DNA of 64,000 bases, taken from NCBI RefSeq assembly GCF_000417875.1, contig NW_006920886.1, positions 232,120 to 296,119 of the forward strand, in the 5' to 3' direction. The translations under genes and the position numbers were made by a program. Under the pieces are notes generated by a model. The model saw nothing but the letters and a program-made list of their open reading frames with translations. It had not been told where the DNA came from and did no database searches. This DNA comes from Pseudozyma flocculosa PF-1. Taxonomy: Eukaryota > Basidiomycota > Ustilaginomycetes > Ustilaginales > Ustilaginaceae. How positions within the stretch are numbered: position 1 is the stretch's first letter; each line of letters starts with the position of its first letter. Of this stretch, positions 34,109 to 44,976 are shown in pieces.

Positions 34109-34578
34109 CCCCCCCCTGGCCCCCCTCGTCCCTTGCGCTGCACCCCGCGCAGCCGCCTCGACCATCGTCTGCTCGATGGACACGTCCGCTCGCGCTCGCG
34201 CCCGCGTCATCTTCATCTCCAACCTCTCTCGATCCGATCCGCCCGCCATCTGCCCCTTGTAACACTAGCCACGCAAACCCTTTTCGCTCTTCTGCAATCA
34301 GAGACGGCTCGACAGTCGCGTTCCGTGTCGGTGGGTTTCCCCTGACGACGCCACGACTCGACTCGAACGGTAAGCAGACGAGAGGAGAGAAGAGGGTCCA
34401 CAACCAACGATGCTGGACCTCTAAGCATGGGATGGATAAGGAGGACCGCCCGCCGATGGCGAGAGAGAGATTAGAGAGAGATCTCGATGAGGGGGTAGGA
34501 TAGCAACAGGGCGCGTTGAAAGGATCCGCCCTCGGGGTAAGGGTCCGTCCAAGCGCCCGCTCGGCTGGGGCTCAGGCG
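34109..34578. other. Convergent 3' flank, RPB9 / Sel1-repeat gene
   Basis: A 470-bp region between two convergent stops. I see no gene or RNA in it. Confidence 0.45.
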
Positions 34579-37500
34579 CTACTTGTACTTGTCCTTGTGG
34601 ATCCAGCTGAGACCGACGGTATCGTATCCGCCCTGTTCGGCCATGCGGTAGTACATGGCGGCCTTTTTGAGGTCCTTTTTGCACCCTTTGCCCGAGGCGT
34701 ACAGCGCGCCCGCCTCGGCCTGGGCATCGGCGTCGCCCAGCCGCGCCGCCAGCTCAAAGTACTCGAGCGCCATGGCCTTGTCCATCTTGACGCCCCAGCC
34801 GTAGCAAAAGCACTTGCCCAGCTCGTAGACGGATAGCTTGAGCTCCGACTGCATGGCGACGCAAAACAGAGTCCAAACATGAAGAGCGGGAGGGGGGGGG
34901 GGGGGGAAAGGGGGCAAGGCAGGATGTGAGCTGGACGGTCAGTCGGGAATAGCGGGTCCCTCCACCAGGCCGGCCGCGTCGCCACCGTCGCATGACGGGA
35001 CCCACCTTGATGGCCTTGATCTCGCTCTCGCTCTTGACGCCCCCGCCCTGCATCATCTCGCCCGCCTTGGCCGCGGCGCGCTGGATCCACTCAAAGCCCT
35101 TTTTGGGGTCCTTTCGCGCGCCCCAGCCCTCGCGCAGCGCCATGCCAAACATGCACATGCCCACCACGCAGCCGCCGTCGACGCGCGCGCTGCGCTCAAA
35201 GTAAAACGCCGAGCGCGACAGGTCGCCCTGCTCGTGGTACGTGATGCCCTGCGACAGAAAGTCTTCGGCCGACGACGGGCCCGTACGCGTGTCGGTGCCC
35301 TGCTGCGACTTGGTGCTCCGCGCGCTGCTCGTCTTGTCCGTCGTCGACGACATGGCCGACGAATCGGAAAACGCAGAGAGCGTCGGCTTCATCGCCGCAG
35401 AAGAGGCGGTGCCAGCCGCGAGCATCGGCGACGACGACGAGCCCGAAAGGCTGCTCTGCATCGTCGGCAGCGCCGCCGATGATTTCGCCTGCCGCAGGGG
35501 TGGAGGCGCAGCGGCAGCCCGCGGTGTACCCGCTTGCGTCGGTACGCCACGCTTTGCAGCGGCTGTATCGTGGCTGCCGCCTCCGCCGGCCGTGCTGGCG
35601 CCCCACTGCTGGCTGGCGTTGGGTAGCACCGTATCCTGCATCGGATGGGTATTGCTCCTCGACGGGCTCGGCTGTCGCTCGGCGGCCGGTCCGCTCGGCG
35701 ACGAAAAGGCGCGCCGCGGACTGGGTAGATCTGCGGGCCGCAGCCGCGCATTGGCGTCCCAGGCAGCTTTACTCGGCGCGTTCGTTTCGCGGCTGCCGCC
35801 GCCGCTGTCAACGCCCAGCTGACCGCCCTCCTCTTCTGCCGTGCCAGGCAGTCCGATATCCTCGTAGCGCACCGTGCCGATCGACATTCGGCTCGTCATG
35901 ATGCTGTTGATGGTGCTGGTGCTGTCCCTGCGGCTGCTTCCGTCGAGCCGCAGCGTCTCGACGTCGAGATCGGACACGATGCTCTCCCGCCCGTTGGCCG
36001 CAGCGATGGCCTCGGTCCGCGCACGGCCCAGCACCGGACGTGTTGCGGCGGCCGCAGCCGGGCTCGGTCGGTTGGGATCGGCATAGCCGGCTGGGCTGAA
36101 GCCAGACGACGGCGTCGTCGGTGTCGGCGGCGGCGGTCGCCCCGCAGGATGGCCCGACGTCTTGCGCGGCTTCGCCTGCTGCCCGATGATGGGCGAGCCG
36201 TGGGGCTGGGCCAGCAGGTTCGAAGGCGCCACGGGACCCTTCGGCCTGGCCTCGGCGTGGTGCAGAAGGTGGCCCTTCGCGTAGGCGGCCATGGCCTGCT
36301 GGGGTGACTCGTCCATCGTCTCGACCACTGCCCTGCTGCCTTGGGGCAGTGCGGCGTGGCCGGACCCCGTTCCAGCGATGCCGTCGCCGCCAGCGCCGCC
36401 TTTGCGCGAAGCTTCGGAGCCCGACGGGCTGGGAGGGTAGACGTAGACCTTGGCGCCCCCCGAGCCCAGCGTCGAGGTCGAGTCAGTGGCCCTGTGACCG
36501 AGCTGCCTCTGTGAGCCGGCCATCGGGGTCTGGTCGACGTCGCGGCGCGCGTACGCCGTGTCTGCGGAGCCGCTAGCTGATGCCTCGTCGAATTCGGCCT
36601 CGTAGATCGAGGGGACGAAGCTGTGACGGTGCGACTGAGGGGGCTCAGCGCTGAGCAGGCCATTGTTGCTGCCCGCACCCGCAGACGACCCTATGGTGGA
36701 CCGCGTCAGGTTGACGACGTGCTCCTTGGCCGGGACTGAGTGGATTTGCGGGAGCGGCGAGGACGTCGCTCCTTGCTTTTGCAGCTGTGGCTGCTGCTGC
36801 ATTTGCTGCTGCTGCTGCCGAAGTTGCCGCTGCCGCTGGATCTGGGTATGCGTGCCCGTTCCTCCTTCGGCCGGTGCCTGTTGGCGCTGCTGCGCCGCCT
36901 TCCACTGGATCGTGAGGCTGTCGAGCTTGGAGCCGGATTGAAGGTCAAAGGGTGAGCTGCCCTGACCTGGCTCAATCTCAAGGTCCTTGCTGTAGACCTC
37001 TGACCTCCAGCTGCCGCCGGCGGCATCATCACCGTCGTCATCGTCTCCGCCGTAGACGCTCTCGCCGTACTCGGTCTCCTCGTCGTCGGCCTTGTTGGCC
37101 CAGGCGCGGCCCCACCTTCCGTGCTCGCCAAACTCGGAGCTGCGCACTGTGTCGACCGAGTCCCGCCGCATCAGGTCCGGCGAGTAGATATCGGCGGGTA
37201 TCCCTGAGCTGCCCGCCGCGCCCACGCTGATGCCGCCGCCGTCGTCATACAGGGACGAGCGGTCATTCTGACCGGTGATGGAGTTGAAGGAGATGTCCGA
37301 GGCGATGGAGTCGCGGAAGGCATTGCTCAAGAGATGCCCGCTCTCCCTCTTCTGCCAGGACGGGTTGTCGGGAGCGGCCGACGTCGAGGCGGCGAACCTC
37401 TGCGGTCCGACCGAGTCGCCTTCATCGTCGTAGCCCAGCTCCCTGGCCGACTTCCACTGCGAGTGAGAGCCGCGGCCAGCGAGGATCTCACGCCTAGAGC

Positions 37501-38014
37501 CCGCCGAGGTGCGCCGCGAGATGACCGAGAAGGATGGCGCGTCGGATCCCTGGGGCGCAAGGTTGATGCTGCGCACGCTCTTTGCGTCGTCGAAGTCGTC
37601 TGGGTCGGGCGAAGGGTGGTAGGGAGCGTGCTTGACCGATGTCTTTCGTGAGAGGGCGGTCGCTCTTTCGTAGATCTTGCTCTTGCCCGAGTGGGCTGCG
37701 TCGATTTCTGGGCGCCAGATGTCGTGCTGTACCTGTTTTCCGCGCTGCATGAGCATCTCTAAGGGTGACAGTTTGGGTGCGGTGCCGTTGGGCGCGCCAG
37801 TGGCGCCGCTGCTGCTGGGGGGATCGGCGGCATTGGCAGGCGATGGGCTGAAACCGTAGTCGGACCAGCCTGCGGAGTCGGGTTCCGAGAGGGACGGGCT
37901 GGTGAGGGGTGTGTGGGCTCCGCGCGAGGAGCCAGTGCCGGCCGACGAGGCTTGTGAGCTGGACGACGAGGAGCGGGGCTGAGCCTCGTAGCGGCCGGGT
38001 CTTAGGCGGTCCAT
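34579..38014 (-). CDS. Large Sel1-repeat protein, Nif1/Dsf2-like
   Basis: Two exons (38014-35006, 34848-34579) give 1092 aa. Residues 1 to about 880 are low-complexity (Ser, Gly, Gln, Pro) and predicted disordered, with a Gln-rich stretch around 375-405. The C-terminal 190 residues hold Sel1-like (TPR-like) repeats: 'SRSAFYFERSARVDGGCVVG', 'DPKKGFEWIQRAAAKAG', 'VKMDKAMALEYFELAARLGD' and 'KKDLKKAAMYYRMAEQGGYD', ending 'TVGLSWIHKDKYK'. This end and the architecture match the fungal Dsf2/Nif1 group; S. pombe Nif1 binds the Cdr1/Nim1 kinase in mitotic control. The cellular role here is inferred only. The chitin-synthase activator Chs4/Skt5 is another Sel1 protein, but it has more repeats and usually a prenylation motif, absent here. 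Confidence 0.75.
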
Positions 38015-38655
38015 GGGGGTCGATATTTGGGGTTTGAAGGGGTGATCTAAGGCGGTGGTGGGGGAGGTTGTCGAGAGGGATGTTGCAGCATCCGGTGCTC
38101 TAGCGGGTATCGCCGGGGACGGGTATGGCCACGCAGACGGTGGTGCGGCGGCGGTCGTGAGGCGGGTGAGTGGGCAGCCTAGGCGCGTGCAGGGCCAAGC
38201 GGTTATGATGGTGGTGGTGCCGGTGGTGGTGGTGGTGCGGCAGAAGAGGAGCGGGATGCTGTGGACCCAGGAAGGTGGAGCGTGCGAGCAAGCGCGCGGA
38301 GGCGGCAGCAGGAAAGGGGAGGTGACGGCGGGGCAAGAGAAGAGCTAGGCCAATATCTGTCCGTTGGCCGTCTATGTGGTGGGCGGGGAACGTAGCCTGA
38401 TGTGGTAATGGCGAGATCGTCGGGGTGATTGCCAAGAGCCAAGGAAGGGGAGAAAGAGGGGGGAATGGGTGGTGCGCAAGCGAGAAGGCGACGAGGGCGA
38501 GGAGAGGTATCGGAAGGGTGATGGGGCAAAGAGGGCAAAGCTGCTCGACAGAGGACCGGTCGGGCCGCGCTACGCGGGTCGGCAACCAGCCGTACGTCGA
38601 GATAGAGTGGCCGGCTGGCCGACGGGCGGGCAAGCGTTGTGCATGGTTGGTGCGA

Positions 38656-38690
<35 letters not shown>

Positions 38691-39559
38691 TGCCAAAAAA
38701 GGAGCAAGCAAGCAGCAAGCAGGCAGGCAAGCGGGCGGGCCGGTGCGTGGGTCAACAGCCAAGCAGCGCTGGCAGCGGCCAGAGAGAGGGAGCGAGGGGC
38801 GGCCCTTTTTCGTCGCCTGCCCCTGTGGCCCCCGAGCTTTGGCTTTGGCTCTTGACCGCCCACCCGACATGGGCCAACAGCGGTACGCAACGGTACGCTT
38901 GCCTCTCGGTTCAGTCCTGCCAGCCCGCGCCCTCAGGGGCCAAGATGAGCCTAAATCGCTCCTTGGGCGTACCGAGCGGGTTTTGCGCGCGGCCCTTTGG
39001 GCACAGCCCAACTCTGCTAACGACGTCCGCACACCGACCGCGAGGGTCGTGTGAGAGGGACGTCGTTTGGCAGGCCGCAGGCAGGCAGGCAGGCAGGCTG
39101 GCAGGCTGGCAGGCAGGCAGGCACGCGGCCAACCAAGGTTGCCCTTGCGACCGATCGGCGCACGTCGTATGCATACAACACGCACCTCGAGCTGGGCAGG
39201 GCTGGCCCCCGTTTGGCATCCAGCCCAACCGGCGTTGCGGCGACCGAGGGCGTAGGCAGGCAGGCAGGCAGGCTAAGGGTGTCGCAGAGGGGCACCTGCC
39301 GGCTGTTGATCGCCCACCTGCAGTTGCGGCCAGCCACTCGGCCTGCCTGCCTGTTGCGAAGAGCAGCCAGCCAGCCAGCATAGAGCAGGCCGAGCTGGAC
39401 CCTGAGATTCTTAGATTTCAAGATTGCCGGCTTCTTCTCCACACGCAATCCTTGAATTGGTCGTCGCAACCTTGACATCACCACCACCACCACCACCACC
39501 ACCATTTCCGCCATCGCCACCGCGACTCGTTCCCACGGTCCAAACGTACCTCTCCCGCA
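38015..39559. promoter_or_regulatory. Long divergent intergenic region with repeats
   Basis: A 1.5-kb stretch between divergent starts. It has (GGT)n at 38208-38238, (GGC)n at about 38660-38690, GGCA runs at 39077-39124 and 39254-39273, and (CAC)n at 39478-39503, 57 bp before the plus-strand start. Long frames on both strands here have no recognisable domain. Confidence 0.5.
39077..39124. repeat. (GGCA)n microsatellite
   Basis: Imperfect GGCA/GGCT tetranucleotide run, the same unit as at 99-143. A second shorter run lies at 39254-39273. Confidence 0.85.
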
Positions 39560-40273
39560 ATGACGGCGACCTCGCCTTCCATACCGACCGCGCCCGTGCT
39601 GCAGCCTCCGCCGCTGTTTGCGCCCGTCGCACCCTGCATCTACCGCAGCGCGACGCCCCCGCCCTCGTCGCACGCCTTCCTCTCGACGCTCCATCTCAAG
39701 ACCATCCTCAGCCTCACATCGGAGCTGCCTTCCACCTCGCTCCAGTCCTACGCCCGCAAGAACGGGATACGCTTCATCCACTTTGGGCCCTACTCGTCCT
39801 CGTTTCCACAGGCCTCCTCGGCATCGGCGTCGGCCCCCTTCTCGCTGCCCGCCTTTGCCTCTTCCTCGTCTCTCTTCAACAGCACCGCCGCCACCACCAC
39901 CGCCAGCCCACCCACCATCGCCGCACCCATCAGCAGCACCATCACCACAGAGACGCTCAAGGACTCGCTCCAGCTCCTCCTCGACTCGTCAAACCACCCC
40001 ATCCTCGTCACCGACACCAGCGGAATACAGGAGACGGGCATCCTCCTCGCCTGCCTCCGCAAGCTGCAGCGCTGGAACTTTGCCACCATCCTCGTCGAGT
40101 ACCGAAACTTTGCCGGAAACCGCGCAAGAGCCGCAAACGAGAGGCTCATCGAGATGTTCGACACCGACCTCATCACACTGCCCCAGCAAGAGGACCTGCC
40201 CGCATGGTTCGCACAGCAGGTCGCATGGGACGAAGACGAGCTCGACCGTCGTAGGATGGGCGAGATGCTGTGA
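39560..40273 (+). CDS. Oca/Siw14-family protein with a degenerate phosphatase site
   Basis: A single exon encodes 237 aa of the plant-and-fungi atypical dual-specificity phosphatase family (Siw14, Oca1, Oca2, Oca4, Oca6), whose active members cleave inositol pyrophosphates. Family features are 'FAPVAPCIYRSATPPPSSHAF' near the start (in-frame), 'LKTILSLTSELPSTSLQSYA', 'GIRFIHFGPY' and 'LRKLQRWNFATILVEYRNFA'. The catalytic loop, normally H-C-x5-R, reads TDTSGIQETG (151-160): Cys becomes Asp152 and Arg becomes Glu158, so catalysis by the usual thiol route should be impossible. A Ser/Thr/Ala-rich insert of about 50 residues (80-130) interrupts the fold. I read it as a pseudophosphatase, similar to the inactive subunits of the yeast Oca complex. 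No introns. Confidence 0.85.
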   Translation: MTATSPSIPTAPVLQPPPLFAPVAPCIYRSATPPPSSHAFLSTLHLKTILSLTSELPSTSLQSYARKNGIRFIHFGPYSSSFPQASSASASAPFSLPAFASSSSLFNSTAATTTASPPTIAAPISSTITTETLKDSLQLLLDSSNHPILVTDTSGIQETGILLACLRKLQRWNFATILVEYRNFAGNRARAANERLIEMFDTDLITLPQQEDLPAWFAQQVAWDEDELDRRRMGEML

Positions 40274-40486
40274 CGCGCACACCTACCACCTGCACAGTGA
40301 TAGCTTCAGCGGCCACACTGAAGAGGGCGCGACGGGGGCGAAGGCGCACCAATCGAGACAATCGAGGTTGCGACAACGTGCACATGGAGATTGACGGAAT
40401 TCGACGGCATTCGGCAGGCAGGCAGGCCTATAATCGGGCATTCTGGACCGCCGACGGGCAACAATCATGAGCGCACGCTGCCGCGC

Positions 40487-42340
40487 CTAGACGACGCCAT
40501 ACGGACCCGACAGCGGCAGCCGCATCGAACGTGTGGCCACCTGGCCCGTCGACGCCCTCGACGCCACCATCGAAGCCGCAATCGGCAGATTGGCCGACGC
40601 TGCTGCCGCCGCCGAGCCGCCCTCGCACTGCCGCGCGATGAGCTGGTCCAGGTCGGCGTTGCGTAGCCGCTCGCGCTCCTCTTTGGCCTCGCCCTGCATC
40701 CGCTCAATCTCGTCGGCCACCTTTTGCGGCCAGGCGAGGTACGCCTCGACGCTCTCGCGCGCGTCGCCCTCCATCAGCTGCTCCAGGTCCTCCCACGTGT
40801 CGTCGTCCGGCCCAAAGCCCTTCCAGCGCACCAGGCACTTTGTCGACGCCTGCGACATCGTCACAATGTGCGAGATCTCGTACACCTCGCCGTTGCCCTC
40901 GCCCTCGACCTCGGCCTCGCCCTCTTGGTCGGCAGGCGGTGCAGAGCTGGCGAGAGCGTCGAGAGCGACTCGTTCGTCCTGCGCCTCGGCCTTGAGCGCC
41001 GTCGCCGACAGGGGCGGTGGGCGCTCAAACTGCCTCTGCTGCTGGGGCACCAGCCATTTCTCCGGAATCGTGTAGGTGAGGTCGCCCTCGAAGAGCGAGT
41101 AGTAGCCCTTCTTGTCCTCGTCGTCAATCGTCGCAGGTTCGCCGCCCGCGGCTAGCGCGCCTTCGCCCTTGATCCTGTCAGGGCTGAAGCCGCCGGTGCC
41201 GTCCTGGTCGCCAGCCTCGGCACCGGCGCCGCTGGACGCGGCGACGCTCCTCTGCCGCGCCGTCAACGCTCTGCCGCCGCGCTTGGCGCCCTTGCGACCC
41301 TTGTTGTTCGCCTTGCGGTCGCGCTCCCGCATGTACTTGTGCACCTCGCAGAGGGCGTGCTCGATGTCGACCATGTTGAGGCCCGGCGGACGGGCGTCGC
41401 ACAGCTGCGGCGGGTCGGTGATGCCCATACGCAGCCAGTGGTCGTGCTGCTGCTTGTAGATCCACTGCATGGCCTGCAGCTCAAAGCCTTGGACGTAGCT
41501 GCCAAACATGGACACGAGGCATGATCTGGAGCCTGGTCCGCATGCCGCGTACTCGTCCTCGGACACGTCGATGTGGGGTGTGAGATTGAGGTCGAGCAGC
41601 AGCCTGGGTATAGGACGTGCGAGAAGGCCAACAGAAGCGGACAAAAGGTGGGGTTAACGATGGACCGGAGCAGATGCCGGGGACGAGGGCGGCTGGAACT
41701 CACTGCATGCCGAGAAAGGCGCCAATGGACGGGTAGACGCAGATGGCGGCGTGGGCGTCGCGCATGTGCTTTAGGTCTGCGAGCTTCTGTGGCAGACCGG
41801 TGCGCATCATGAGCGAGATGAGGCGGAGGGTGCCCTGGAAGGGGTACTGGCTCTTGAACTCCTTTGGCGCGGGGATGTAGTAGGAGCTGCCGTAGATGGG
41901 TTTGCCGGCGCCGATGTGGGGGAGGAGGATGTTGTCGTAGAGCTCGGGAGAAAAGGAGCGGTAAGAGGGAGGCCCGCCGAGGGCTTCTGTGATGAGCTCG
42001 TAGGTTGAGATGCGGGCAAAGGATCGAAAGAGGATGACGCGGAAGCAGCACTCCTCGAGCGACTGGTCGCCCTTTGCGATGACGTCGGTGAGGACAAACT
42101 GGGTGCCGCGGTCGAGAACGCGGAATACGTTTGCAAACTTGTTGGACTTGAAGATGGGGTCGTCGGTCCACTGTTCTCGCGGCTTCCCCTGCCTGCGGCG
42201 GGTGTGAATGCGATGGCGCTCGTGGCACCAGTAGAGGAAGGTGTCGAGGACGTCCTGGTTGAGGGGCAGCTGGAGGTCCGGGGTGATTGCGACCTCGTTT
42301 GGCAGAGGGTGCGAGGTGGCCGTGTCGACGTGTGCTGTTG

Positions 42341-42371
<31 letters not shown>

Positions 42372-42500
42372 TGCGAGCGAGTCGTCTACGGCTTCCTCTT
42401 TGGTTGTGCGAATTCGCTTCGAGGCGCGCGGCGAAGAGGGCGGGGAACGCAGGTCGATGGCCTCGTCCCTGGCCGACGTGGATGTCGAGGCGCGTGCCAT
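40487..42500 (-). CDS. Chromodomain protein with hmdU-DNA-kinase-like helical domain
   Basis: Two exons (42500-41704, 41603-40487) give 637 aa. Residues 1-75 are disordered with a basic KRIR cluster and poly-Ala. Residues 80 to about 360 match, from memory, the family labelled '5-hmdU DNA kinase helical domain' or alpha-glutamyl/putrescinyl-thymine pyrophosphorylase-like, first described in phages with hypermodified thymine: 'YWCHERHRIHTRRRQGKP' (90-107), 'WTDDPIFKSNKFANVFRVLD' (111-130), 'RGTQFV', then 'VSMFGSYVQGFELQAMQWIY' and 'PPGLNMVDIEHALCEVHKYM'. A basic/acidic linker follows. A chromodomain (about 505-560) has the full aromatic cage Y507, W526 and F529 in 'CLVRWKGFGPDDDTWEDLEQ'. A coiled tail ends the protein. 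No kinase P-loop is seen. Nuclear, methyl-histone-guided action is inferred; the catalytic role is unknown. The intron is 100 nt. Confidence 0.8.
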
Positions 42501-43272
42501 GACGGACACGGATGGGTGATAGAAGGGACGTCGAAGAGCGAGTTTGACGATGATGGTGACGGGTAGGCGGTGAGGAGGAGGAGGAGGAGGAGGAGGAGGA
42601 GGGGCGAGGAAGGAAGGAGGGTTGGCTGGCCCACGCTGCCAGCTCGTTTGGCCGCCCAGCAAGGGTCCGAGCGGTGGGGGGGGGGGNNNNNNNNNNNNNN
42701 NNNNNNNNNNNNNNNNNNNNNNNNNNNNNNNNNNNNNNNNNNNNNNNNNNNNNNNNNNNNNNNNNNNNNNNNNNNNNNNNNNNNNNNNNNNNNNNNNNNN
42801 NNNNNNNNNNNNNNNNNNNNNNNNNNNNNNNNNNNNNNNNNNNNNNNNNNNNNNNNNNNNNNNNNNNNNNNNNNNNNNNNNNNNNNNNNNNNNNNNNNNN
42901 NNNNNNNNNNNNNNNNNNNNNNNNNNNNNNNNNNNNNNNNNNNNNNNNNNNNNNNNNNNNNNNNNNNNNNNNNNNNNNNNNNNNNNNNNNNNNNNNNNNN
43001 NNNNNNNNNNNNNNNNNNNNNNNNNNNNNNNNNNNNNNNNNNNNNNNNNNNNNNNNNNNNNNNNNNNNNNNAAACGAGCGCCGCAGGCAGCCCCCCCGAG
43101 GGCGCCGCTGGGTGGAGGCGAGGCGAGGCGAACCAGAGGCTTCCAAGCCTTCCTGCTGGCTCAGCCGCCGTCCATCCTTCTCCCTCTTCCTCACCCCACC
43201 GTACCATACCAAACCGCACTGCTGCTGCTGCTGTCACCGCTCTCTGCCACCTCTATTGCGCATCGCCCTCTG
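42501..43272. promoter_or_regulatory. Divergent promoter interrupted by assembly gap
   Basis: The region between divergent starts carries (GGA)n at about 42571-42602, a G homopolymer at 42676-42686 and then 385 N. The homopolymer probably stopped the assembly. Confidence 0.5.
42687..43071. other. Assembly gap
   Basis: A run of 385 N of unknown true length, directly after a run of 11 G. Confidence 0.98.
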
Positions 43273-44836
43273 ATGCTGGCGAATACACTCACACCTGCCT
43301 CTCGCTGCGTCTTCTCGGCGCCATGGCGCTCCACACGGTCCAGCCTCCGCCTGGCGCGCAGCGTCCCTCAGCGGCCAGCCTCGATCCTGCGGCTAAAATC
43401 CACCTTGACCACCGTCGAACCCTCGCCCGACGCAGACAGAGAGGTACCCACACCTCTGCTCTTCCTCTCGGCGCCCAAATGGACATCTGAGCCCGCCTGC
43501 AAGCAACTCTACGCCAACTACGTCTCGGCCTCGTCGTCGCGCGGCTACCAGTCCCTGCTGCTCGATCTTGACCCGGAAGTCGACCTGGCCAGCATCAGGG
43601 ACTCTTCGGCCCTCCTAGAACTCTTTGAGCAAGAAGCGGTCAGCACGCTCCGCTCAGCACAGGGCGGCTCACCCTTCCCGCCCGTCCTCGTCGCAAAGGG
43701 CCTCGCCGCCATCATTGCACAGGCCTACGTCTCCTCTCACCCGCTCTCGGCCCTCCAGCTCGTCGACCCGCCGCTCAACAACGCACTTCTCGCAAAGCAG
43801 CATCCACACCTCCTCCCTTCCCCCCTCGACGAGTTCAAGTTCCACACACAGTTCCCCCTCCGCGTCGTGTGGAGCCAGCAGGAGCTGCAGCGCCACAAGG
43901 ACCAGGGCATCCCCTGGTACGAGATCCACCGCATCGAGCACCTCCGGGAAGAAGAGGCAGACGAGAGCCTCGACAGGTTCGTCTTTGCCGACGAGGATCA
44001 CGCCGTCAGCGACACCCTGACCTGGCTCGAGGACGAGGTCGGAGTGTGAGTGACGACGTCGGCGGCGGTCTCGAGGCTGCGCTCAGCGTGGGCAGCAAGG
44101 GAAAGCCCACTGAAGCGTCTTTGCCTTGTCTTCACCTCCGCGCCATCGACGTCGTCTACCCTCTTTTGCCAGGACAGGTGAAAGCGTTCCCGCGTCCGTG
44201 CAGAGCGATGCATCCGCGTTGATCGCCTCGGACAACGTCGACCTCTTCGACGACATCCAAGACGTCGGCGACCACGACGACCATCTGGACGAAGCATCGA
44301 GCGAGTCCGACCAATTAGAAACGCAGGAGGAACCGATAGACCCGTCGGACGGCGATGCCGCTGCTACGACCAGCAGGGCATCGAGGGCAGCGCCCAAGAC
44401 GCTGCCGGCGTGGTTCAACGAGGGCAGCTACGTGCTGCAACCGCACTCGCGCAAGTACCCGCTCACGCTCGACGAGCGGCACCTCACGGAATCCTTTATC
44501 CGCGGCTCGGGCCCGGGCGGACAGGCCATCAACAAGCTCTCGACAAACGTCCAGCTGGTCCACGTCCCCACTTCGACGCGCGTCACCTGCCAGGAGACGC
44601 GCTCGCGCCTGCGCAACCGCGAGCTGGCGCGGCGCAGGATGAGCAGGATCCTAGAGGACCTCGTCCGCCAGCAGGTCGGTGGTTCGAGCAGGATCGAGAG
44701 AGAAGTCGAGACGCAGAGGAAGAGGAAGGCCAACAAGAAAAAGAAGCAGGGCAAGCGGAGGCGGGAGAGAGAGAGGGAAAAGGCCGAGGCGGGGACCGGG
44801 GCCGGGGCGGGGCCTGCGCAGCATCAGGCCGACTGA
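43273..44836 (+). CDS. Mitochondrial hydrolase-like / GGQ release-factor-like fusion protein
   Basis: Two exons (43273-44045, 44173-44836) join in frame to give 478 aa. Residues 1-45 are Arg/Ser-rich without acids, a likely mitochondrial presequence. Residues 60-257 look like an alpha/beta-hydrolase fold, but the nucleophile elbow reads AKGLA (141-145) where G-x-S-x-G is expected, so it is probably inactive. Exon 2 adds an acidic linker and then an RF-1 domain (about 338-440) with 'GSGPGGQAINKLSTNVQLVH' (GGQ at 373-375) and a Lys/Arg-rich tail, as in MTRFR/C12orf65 (yeast Rso55), which rescues stalled mitoribosomes. Exon 2 has no in-frame Met before the GGQ domain, which supports the fusion. 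If the intron is kept, translation stops at once (GTG TGA) and gives a 258-aa hydrolase-like protein alone. RNA data would settle this. Confidence 0.78.
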
Positions 44837-44976
44837 GGCACGCGGGTGTCGCGTCGAGCGAAAGAGACAGGTTCAGGCGGAAGTATCGACGATGGCAACG
44901 GCATGCGGCGTGATCGACATTGCAAAAAGGTCTCGGTGCGTGTTCGTCTGTCTAGCGGGGCGATCGGCCACGTCGT

